Below are positions 8,446-14,311 of a stretch of 16,136 bases of DNA, one piece after another (position 1 is the stretch's first letter; every line of letters starts with the position of its first letter). Source of the DNA: CAYQDB01 sp964416195 (GTDB lineage: Bacteria > Zixibacteria > MSB-5A5 > GN15 > FEB-12); the NCBI GenBank assembly GCA_964416195.1, contig CAYQDB010000040.1:1-16136 (forward strand), in the 5' to 3' direction. The notes under the pieces were generated by a model. It saw only the letters and a list, made by a program, of their open reading frames with translations. It was not told the origin of the DNA and made no database searches. The position numbers and the translations under genes were made by a program.

Positions 8446-10614
8446 ATGATTTTACGACACGGAACGATCACACTGATCCTTCTCGCTGCGATTCTGTTGG
8501 TAGGAGTAGCAAGCGGTGAGGAGGGAATGTGGCCGTTGTATGACGTCGACAAGTTGTCGCTTGACGACTTCAGAGCCGCCGGGCTCGAACTGGAGCCAGA
8601 GGATATTTATAATCCGGCCGGAGGCGGGTTATGCCGGGCGGTTGTTCGGGTCGGGGCCAGCGGTTCGTTTGTTTCCAAAGATGGTCTGATCGTCACCAAC
8701 CACCACGTGGCGTTCGGCGCCGTGCAGAAACAGAGCACAGCTGAGATAGACCTTATTCGGGATGGGTTCTATGCGGCCTCGCGTGAAGAAGAACTCCCCG
8801 CCATCGGGTACAACGTCTGGGTGACCCTGTCTGCAGAGGATGTTACTGGACGCGTCCTTGCGGATATCAGCGATGACATGGATGATTTCTTGCGATATCA
8901 GGCAATGGACAAGGCGATCAAAGAGATCATCGCAGAAGCGGAGAAGGAAGGAGATATAAAGTGCCGCGTCGCACATATGTTCGGCGGTAAGCAATTTATC
9001 CTGTATCGACAGTTCAAAATCCGGGATGTTCGCATAGTATATGTTCCGCCAGCTTCCATCGGGGAATACGGCGGTGATATCGACAACTGGATGTGGCCTC
9101 GTCACACGGGAGATTTCTCTTTTCTGCGTGCCTATATCGCTCCCGATGGAGGTTCAGCCGAATACTCCGAGGAGAACGTGCCGTACCACCCTGAAGTGTT
9201 TCTTCCCATCTCGACGTCCGGTCTGAAGGATGGCGACTTTGCCATGATCATCGGTTTCCCCGGCCGGACCAGCCGTTACGCCAGTTCGTATCAAGTCGAC
9301 GAATTGGTCAGCCACAGGTATCCAACCTGGATTAAGACCTGTGAAGATATCCTGAAAATCATCGAAGAATTGTCTGCAGACGATCCGGAGATCGAAGTCA
9401 GGCTGGCTTCTCGTTCGAAGGGCCTCAATAATTCTCTGAAGAACAGTCTCGGGATGCTGGAGGGCTTCCAGGAATGGAATCTTTTGGAAAAGAAGCTGGA
9501 GGCTGAGGCCGGCCTGAGCGCTTTTGTTGCCGGCAGTCCGGATCTGAATCGGCGATACGGCGGAGTTTTATCCGGCCTTGACAGCCTGTACCAGGAAAAG
9601 CAGCTCACGAGAGATAAAGACCGTGTTCTTGGTACGCTGGGCTGGCCCGACCATGTGGACGCTGCCTTCACCATCTACCGCTGGGCTCTTGAGCGGACGA
9701 AAGACGACATGGAGCGTGAGAGGGGTTACCAGGATCGGGACTCCATCAGCACCTGGGAGTGGCTTGAGGATGTTCAGATCAATCTGGTTCCTGAATACGA
9801 CTGGGCTCTGCTGAAATATTTCTTACAGCAGGCACTTGCCCTTCCTGAAGGCCACAGAATAACTTCCATAGACGAGACCATCGCTGCGGCAGAAGGCAGC
9901 GATAGTGAATCACGGCTTGAAACCTGGCTTGAATACACCTTTGCAAACACGAAAATGGGCACACTTGAAGACAGAATGAAGATGTTCAATATGTCCGTTG
10001 AAGAACTCGAGGCGCTGAACGATCCACTCATCGAGTTTGCGAAAGCAACCTATGCGGAACGGGAAGACTACAGAAATCGGTCGAAGAAGCTGAAAGGTGC
10101 ATCCAACCGCCTGGAACCGAAGCTGATAAGTGCGTATGCAGAATGGAAACAGGATGAGTTGTATCCTGATGCTAACGGAACCATGCGTATCAACTTCGGC
10201 GTGACTAAAGGATACAGCCCCCGAGATGGCGTGGATTACGACTGCTTTACCACTGTCGCCGGTGTGCTTAAGAAGGAGACAGGTGAGGATCCATTCATCG
10301 TACCGGACGAATTGAAACAGGCTCGTACCACCGGCAGAACCAGTGCGTACGTCCATGATCCGATCAAAGATGTCCCGGTGAATTTCCTGACCACCAACGA
10401 TGCCACCGGCGGCAACTCCGGAAGTCCGGTTATCGACGGCAAGGGTAGTCTTGTCGGCCTGCTTTTTGACTGCAACTATGAAGGCATCGCGGCAGATTAT
10501 CTGTTCAACCCTGAGATCACTCGCTCAATTAGTGTTGACATCAGGTACGTACTCTACGTTATCGATGAAGTCTACCACCTGGATGCCCTCTTGGACGAAC
10601 TGACTCTCCTGTGA
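8446..10614 (+). CDS. Secreted S46-family dipeptidyl peptidase (DPP7/DPP11-like)
   Basis: The 722-residue length fits the S46 family. A signal peptide is clear (hydrophobic segment at residues 9-22, cleavage probably near VASGEE). S46 motifs are all present: TNHHV with the catalytic His at 87, GGDIDNWMWPRHTGDFS with the Asp at 223, and GGNSGSPV with Ser658, so the enzyme should be active. The family is known to remove dipeptides from free N termini in the periplasm. The residue 18 after the catalytic Ser sets P1 preference in characterised enzymes (Gly in DPP7, Arg in DPP11); here it is Cys676 in FDCNYEG, so substrate preference cannot be assigned. ATG 8446 is supported by AGGAGG 8 bases upstream. 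It is divergent from the C25 protease, with which it could cooperate in peptide use. A terminator-like hairpin follows. Confidence 0.93.
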   Translation: MILRHGTITLILLAAILLVGVASGEEGMWPLYDVDKLSLDDFRAAGLELEPEDIYNPAGGGLCRAVVRVGASGSFVSKDGLIVTNHHVAFGAVQKQSTAEIDLIRDGFYAASREEELPAIGYNVWVTLSAEDVTGRVLADISDDMDDFLRYQAMDKAIKEIIAEAEKEGDIKCRVAHMFGGKQFILYRQFKIRDVRIVYVPPASIGEYGGDIDNWMWPRHTGDFSFLRAYIAPDGGSAEYSEENVPYHPEVFLPISTSGLKDGDFAMIIGFPGRTSRYASSYQVDELVSHRYPTWIKTCEDILKIIEELSADDPEIEVRLASRSKGLNNSLKNSLGMLEGFQEWNLLEKKLEAEAGLSAFVAGSPDLNRRYGGVLSGLDSLYQEKQLTRDKDRVLGTLGWPDHVDAAFTIYRWALERTKDDMERERGYQDRDSISTWEWLEDVQINLVPEYDWALLKYFLQQALALPEGHRITSIDETIAAAEGSDSESRLETWLEYTFANTKMGTLEDRMKMFNMSVEELEALNDPLIEFAKATYAEREDYRNRSKKLKGASNRLEPKLISAYAEWKQDELYPDANGTMRINFGVTKGYSPRDGVDYDCFTTVAGVLKKETGEDPFIVPDELKQARTTGRTSAYVHDPIKDVPVNFLTTNDATGGNSGSPVIDGKGSLVGLLFDCNYEGIAADYLFNPEITRSISVDIRYVLYVIDEVYHLDALLDELTLL

Positions 10615-10635
10615 CAGACCGTGTGTGTAATTGAA

Positions 10636-10665
10636 AAGGTGCGGGATAGAACATGCCCGCGCCTT
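10636..10665 (+). terminator. Terminator-like hairpin after the S46 peptidase gene
   Basis: AAGGTGCGGG (10636-10645) pairs with CCCGCGCCTT (10656-10665) over 10 positions with one G-U pair and a 10-base loop, 21 bases after the stop. It is flanked by an A run on the left; the T run on the right is minimal. Confidence 0.6.
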
Positions 10666-10721
10666 CAGAAATCTGTAATCGATCAATCCTACTACTGAGG
10701 GGGCATGGGGGTCGTCTCCGG

Positions 10722-11177
10722 TTGAAAAGCAGCTACAACGAAGAACGCGTATACCGGGAGTCTGAGATAAAGAAACTCAGGCGAAAACTTGACAATCTTC
10801 AGGTCAGATTTGACAAAGCCTACGAGGACAGACTTGACGGCGTTATTGACGAAGGCTACTGGAGCGATCTGTCAGCACGATGGCGGGAAGAGCAGGATCA
10901 CATCCGCGGACAAGTATCCAGTTTGGAGCAAGCCGACCACGGTTACGTGGATCAAGGATCAGAGATTCTCGAACTTGCCCAAAGTGCCCATTCTCTTTAC
11001 ATTACCCAAGGCGGATCAGAAAAGCGAAAGCTTCTCAACAGCGTACTTTCGAACTGCACCTTAAGCGGCCTAACTCTTTGTCCCACATACAAGAAACCCT
11101 TCGACTTGATAGCCGAGGGGGTCAAAATGCAAACAAAGTACCCCCGGCAGGACTCGAACCTGCTACCCTCTGCTTAG
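10722..11177 (+). pseudogene. C-terminal remnant of a large serine site-specific recombinase
   Basis: The open frame can be read from an ATG at 10653, but that ATG lies in the loop of the preceding gene's terminator-like hairpin, and recombinase-like sequence begins only near 10722. What remains is the C-terminal coiled-coil region of large serine recombinases: a charged helix (ESEIKKLRRKLDNLQVRFDK), DGVIDEGYWSDL, then ILELAQSAHSLY, KRKLLNSVLSNCTL and KKPFDLIAEGV. The N-terminal resolvase catalytic domain and the zinc-ribbon region are absent, so it cannot be active. The frame continues past the natural end into the antisense of tRNA-Arg, where its stop codon lies; the terminal tail QDSNLLPSA is a by-product of the tRNA sequence. 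It marks a former mobile element beside the tRNA. Confidence 0.7.
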
Positions 11178-11212
11178 AAGGCAGATGCTCTATCCGGATG
11201 AGCTACGGGGGC
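11139..11212 (-). tRNA. tRNA-Arg (anticodon TCT)
   Basis: Read on the minus strand the cloverleaf is complete: acceptor GCCCCCG / CGGGGGT (a G-U pair at 1-72), T8 A9, D stem GCTC / GAGC, anticodon stem TCTGC / GCAGA with loop CTTCTAA giving anticodon TCT, variable loop GGGTA, T arm GCAGG-TTCGAGT-CCTGC and discriminator A. CCA is not encoded. It reads AGA and probably AGG codons. Its 3' end faces the recombinase remnant. Confidence 0.95.
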
Positions 11213-11488
11213 GCTCCATTCGCTGCTTAGGCAACTATACTACCGGCGGGCGGTTTCATCTGCTGGTGCTCCGGCATGACAGATACTCAGCAAGTCCTGT
11301 TCCTCAGACCCTGATCTAACTTCGTCCAACCGGCCTTTGTCACAATAACAAACTACAGCTTTTAAGGCTGCCCTGCAAGCAAATTCTCGAAGTGAGCTTC
11401 GGCAAACAAACAAACCACTGCTCCAAGGTATAAACTCCACTAGGATACTGTCGATAAAACATACTAAATGGTCATGTGAGGTTACCTA

Positions 11489-11549
11489 ATCGGTGAGCCG
11501 TGGAGAATGCGGAAACCGCCACCCTGTACCGATCATGAGCGCTTTTTTT
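11489..11549 (+). promoter_or_regulatory. Structured leader or terminator-like element, class unassigned
   Basis: ATCGGT (11489-11494) pairs with ACCGAT (11528-11533), enclosing a hairpin GCGG-AAA-CCGC (11509-11519) whose stem can extend with GTG / CAC. A T7 run at 11543-11549 follows. The core partly resembles the cobalamin riboswitch (CCGTGGAGAATGCGG, then CCGCCACCCTGTA), and also, less well, a group II intron domain V, but neither match is complete. It could simply be a terminator. Confidence 0.3.
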
Positions 11550-11607
11550 CAGACAACCTCATGTAGTCTGGTGTTTACTGGAAACGGAATTGACAGGAGC
11601 TTTTTAG

Positions 11608-11637
11608 CTGACATCACCACCCAAGATGTTGTATCAA
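11608..11637 (+). promoter_or_regulatory. Promoter of the first PAS gene
   Basis: CTGACA (11608-11613) and TATCAA (11632-11637) are separated by 18 bases. The whole segment, including a T run just upstream, aligns with the promoter of the second PAS gene at 14218-14247, and this conservation supports the call. Confidence 0.5.
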
Positions 11638-11721
11638 ATTTGGATTGGCAGCAGATAGAGGCGTAGCTGCCTCTGGGGAGAAGAACCAGAGCTTTGCATT
11701 AGAAGAGGAGCAAGTATCTCT

Positions 11722-13806
11722 ATGGATAAGCTAAAAGCTGAGAGCGCTGCAGCAGGGCAAGTAGGCCCCTTACAGATCGATTCCGCTTTACCTGTTTTAT
11801 CCCGCAGTTCGCTGACACACTCGGAACCCCAGGCGGCAGAACACAGCAAGCACAGGCAAACCGGAGAGAAGATACAAGAGCAATCCCAAAAACAGGCGGA
11901 ACTGGAATCGATAATCAACCGCAGCCCTGCTGTGGTCTTCCTCCGGCAAGCGACAGAAGACTGGCCGGTGGAATACGTTTCTGACAACGTCGCACGATTT
12001 GGATATAGCCCTGAAGATTTCTATTCTGGAATGATTCCCTATGCCAATATCATCCATCCGGATGACCTAGAGCGAATTGCGTCCGAAATATTCCAGCACA
12101 GCCACCAAAAAATCTGCGACAGTTTTACCCAGGAGTACCGGATTATCACCAAGGCGGGAGAAGTCCGCTGGGTCGACGACCACACTTTGATAAGAAGGGA
12201 CCAGAATGGAGCCATCACTCATTATCAAGGCATAGTTCTGGACATCACCGAGCGCAAGCAGGCTGAGGAATCGCTGCGGGAGAGCGAGGAAAGGTTTAAG
12301 GATATTGCTGAGAATGCTATAGAATGGATCTGGGAGATCAACGCTGATGGAAAATACACTTACTCAAGCCCTGTTGTCGAGAAAATACTAGGCTATATGC
12401 CCGAGGAAATGCTCGAGAAGCATTTCTATGACCTATTCCATCCCGAAGACCGGGAAGAGTTGAAGAAGAAGGCGTTTGAAGTGTTTGCCCAAAAGCAGCC
12501 TTTCCGAAAATTCACAAACCGGAATGTGCACAAGAACGGCAAAACAATTTGGCTGTCGACAAGTGGAGTTCCAATACTCGATAAGAAAGGGAGCCTACTG
12601 GGGTACAGAGGGGCAGACATAGACATCACCGAACGCGAAAATACGGAAAGGGCTATCCGAGAGAGCGAAGAGCGGTATCGCACTCTCTTTCAATCGGCCA
12701 ACGACGCTATCTTCCTAGTGGATGGAGAATACTTTATCAACTGCAATCGGATGACCACGAAGATGTTTGGCTGTACCAAAGAACAGATCGTTGGTCAGCC
12801 GCCTTACCGTTTTTCCCTTCCGCAGCAGCCCGACGGACGGGATTCTAAAGAAAAAGCCATCGAAAAAATCACCGCCGCCCTTAATGGTCAACCACAGTTT
12901 TTTGAGTGGCTGCATTGCCGCCATGATGGAACCCCATTCGATGCCGAGGTTAGTCTCAACAGATTAGAACTTTCCGGGACACCTTATGTCCTTGCCATCG
13001 TGCGTGACATCACCGAGCGCAAGCAAGCGGAGAAGGCGCTACGGGAGAGTGAGAAGGAGAAGTCCATCATCTTGGATAGTATGACAGAGCTTGTGGCTTA
13101 CTATGATAATCCAGAATTAAAAGTTGTCTGGACCAATAAAGCAGCAGCTGAGAGTGTTGGTATGTCTTTAGATCAATTGGTGGGGAACCATTGTTACGAA
13201 ATATGGCAGCAGAATGATAAACTGTGCGATGGTTGTCCCGTACTCAGGGCTTTTGAAACTGGTCAACTTGAAGAAAGGGAAATAAGATCACCTGACAGAA
13301 GGGTGTGGCTGGTCAAGGGTCATCCTGTTAAAGATGACAAAGGTAGGGTTTTCGGAGTTGTTGAAGTTACGCAGAATATCACCGAGCGCAAGAAGGCGGA
13401 ACAGGCGCTGCGGGAATCCAAGGATAGGAATAAGGAGACCGCCAAACTGCTCGAAACACTTTTCGACACCATTCCCGATGTGATTGGGGTTCAGGACAGA
13501 CATCACGGAATAATCCGCTATAATGCTGCCGGATACAAATTTCTCAATATGACCCCAGATGATGTAAAAGGTAAGAAATGTTACGAATTGATTGGTAGAG
13601 ATACTCCGTGCGAGATATGCGCCACTACTGAGGTCTACAAAACCAAACAGCCTGCTCAAGTCGAGATGTATGCGGAAGAATTGGACATCTGGCTTGATGT
13701 GAGAGCATACCCGATTCTGGACGAATCAGGCAAGATCGTCAACGTGATTGAACATCTTCGCGACATCACCGAGCGCAAGCAGGCCGAGAAATCCCTACAA
13801 GAGTAA
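11722..13806 (+). CDS. Five-PAS-domain sensor protein without output domain (probably truncated histidine kinase)
   Basis: The 694 residues form five PAS/PAC units: about 61-178, 188-303, 314-433, 443-555 and 573-690. Each ends in a variant of DITERKQAE and is joined by a short charged helix (LRESEE). There is no signal peptide or membrane segment, so it is cytoplasmic. PAS4 carries C491-Y-E with C502/C505, and PAS5 carries C620-Y-E with C630/C633, a Cys pattern that could bind a metal or sense redox state. No HisKA, HATPase, GGDEF or other output domain is present. The protein stops at TAA 13804, but in-frame sequence beyond it still encodes PAS-like residues, so the stop looks like a nonsense mutation in a once longer gene. 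The product may be non-functional or act as an accessory sensor. ATG 11722 follows GAGGAG by 11 bases. Confidence 0.85.
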   Translation: MDKLKAESAAAGQVGPLQIDSALPVLSRSSLTHSEPQAAEHSKHRQTGEKIQEQSQKQAELESIINRSPAVVFLRQATEDWPVEYVSDNVARFGYSPEDFYSGMIPYANIIHPDDLERIASEIFQHSHQKICDSFTQEYRIITKAGEVRWVDDHTLIRRDQNGAITHYQGIVLDITERKQAEESLRESEERFKDIAENAIEWIWEINADGKYTYSSPVVEKILGYMPEEMLEKHFYDLFHPEDREELKKKAFEVFAQKQPFRKFTNRNVHKNGKTIWLSTSGVPILDKKGSLLGYRGADIDITERENTERAIRESEERYRTLFQSANDAIFLVDGEYFINCNRMTTKMFGCTKEQIVGQPPYRFSLPQQPDGRDSKEKAIEKITAALNGQPQFFEWLHCRHDGTPFDAEVSLNRLELSGTPYVLAIVRDITERKQAEKALRESEKEKSIILDSMTELVAYYDNPELKVVWTNKAAAESVGMSLDQLVGNHCYEIWQQNDKLCDGCPVLRAFETGQLEEREIRSPDRRVWLVKGHPVKDDKGRVFGVVEVTQNITERKKAEQALRESKDRNKETAKLLETLFDTIPDVIGVQDRHHGIIRYNAAGYKFLNMTPDDVKGKKCYELIGRDTPCEICATTEVYKTKQPAQVEMYAEELDIWLDVRAYPILDESGKIVNVIEHLRDITERKQAEKSLQE

Positions 13807-13896
13807 TACGAAAAACAGGAAGGGTTGGAACGGGTTAGTAGCTGCACTCCCGTCGTGGTCTTTCTCTGGCAAGCGGCACAGAGCTAGTCGGCAACA
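13807..13896 (+). pseudogene. Decayed PAS segment downstream of the first PAS gene
   Basis: In the same frame as the upstream gene, after its TAA, the sequence reads YEKQEGLERV then CTPVVVFLWQAAQS and a TAG. The intact counterpart in the second PAS gene (residues 322-349) reads YEKREELERI, NRTPAVVFLW and KAAEGW. The TAA replaces the His codon and the TAG replaces the Trp codon, so both are most simply read as loss-of-function changes. Confidence 0.65.
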
Positions 13897-14009
13897 GGAA
13901 GTCGAGCTAAAGGTGCTCATACCAAGTTGGCATCAAAATCAGAGCACATTACCCATAAAGATCGTCATTCCCGCGCAAGGGCTTGTTGAGAAAGCACCAA
14001 CACATGGTT

Positions 14010-14057
14010 GCGGCAGGTCTTGCGAATCCGCACCAGCGGATATGTGTGACCTGCCGC
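14010..14057. repeat. Compound palindrome 1 (REP/MITE-like)
   Basis: Outer arms GCGGCAGGTC (14010-14019) and GACCTGCCGC (14048-14057) are a perfect 10-bp inverted repeat. Inner arms ATCCGC (14026-14031) and GCGGAT (14036-14041) pair around ACCA. The same AGGTC-ATCCGC-GCGGAT-GACCT plan recurs in palindrome 2. Confidence 0.75.
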
Positions 14058-14078
14058 CCTTGCCTGACATATACTTGC

Positions 14079-14121
14079 GTGTCAGGTCACAATCCGCCCT
14101 CCGCGGATCAAGACCTGACAC
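14079..14121. repeat. Compound palindrome 2 (REP/MITE-like)
   Basis: Outer arms GTGTCAGGTC (14079-14088) and GACCTGACAC (14112-14121) are a perfect 10-bp inverted repeat. Inner arms ATCCGC (14092-14097) and GCGGAT (14103-14108) pair around CCTCC. It differs from palindrome 1 in the outermost bases, but in a compensatory way that keeps pairing. Confidence 0.75.
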
Positions 14122-14125
14122 AACG

Positions 14126-14196
14126 GCGGATAATTAGCCGCACTCCCGTCGTGGTCTTTATCTGGCTGGCGACGCAGGGCTATCCTGGAGAATTGG
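14126..14196 (+). pseudogene. Second decayed copy of the same PAS segment
   Basis: In a different frame from the first remnant the sequence reads SRTPVVVFIWLATQGYPGEL, matching NRTPAVVFLW and AAEGWPVEF of the intact PAS domain. At DNA level it shares a 20-base identical core with the first remnant (13844-13863 and 14140-14159). It has no start codon of its own and gives way at about 14196 to the promoter of the next gene. Confidence 0.55.
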
Positions 14197-14217
14197 AACA
14201 AACGGCAGTTTTTTTGG

Positions 14218-14247
14218 TTGACATCAATGCCCAATTTGTTGTATATA
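14218..14247 (+). promoter_or_regulatory. Promoter of the second PAS gene
   Basis: TTGACA (14218-14223) and TATATA (14242-14247) are 18 bases apart, just after a run of seven T. The segment resembles the promoter at 11608-11637. Predicted transcription begins near 14254, about 58 bases before the ATG. Confidence 0.55.
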
Positions 14248-14311
14248 TATTATTCAAGGGAAAACAGCACAACGACGAAGTGCCTGATTCATACAAAAGG
14301 GGTTTCAGGTC

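Larger units (their letters stand above)
11213..11721. other. Intergenic region upstream of the first PAS gene
   Basis: No supported gene lies here. The first part (11213-11480) is the upstream flank of the minus-strand tRNA and shows no clear promoter or gene. The second part holds a structured element followed by seven T residues (11489-11549), then the promoter at 11608-11637 and a GAGGAG ribosome binding site at 11705-11710. Confidence 0.55.

Noticed and set aside
10880..11230. Plus-strand open frame containing PPAGLEPATLCLEGRCS
   Set aside because: This peptide is the usual spurious translation of a tRNA antisense strand; the frame overlaps the recombinase remnant and tRNA-Arg.
11489..11533. 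Group II intron domain V
   Set aside because: GAGCCGTG and the GCGG-AAA-CCGC hairpin are suggestive, but the lower stem does not pair in the domain V register and no intron-encoded protein is nearby.
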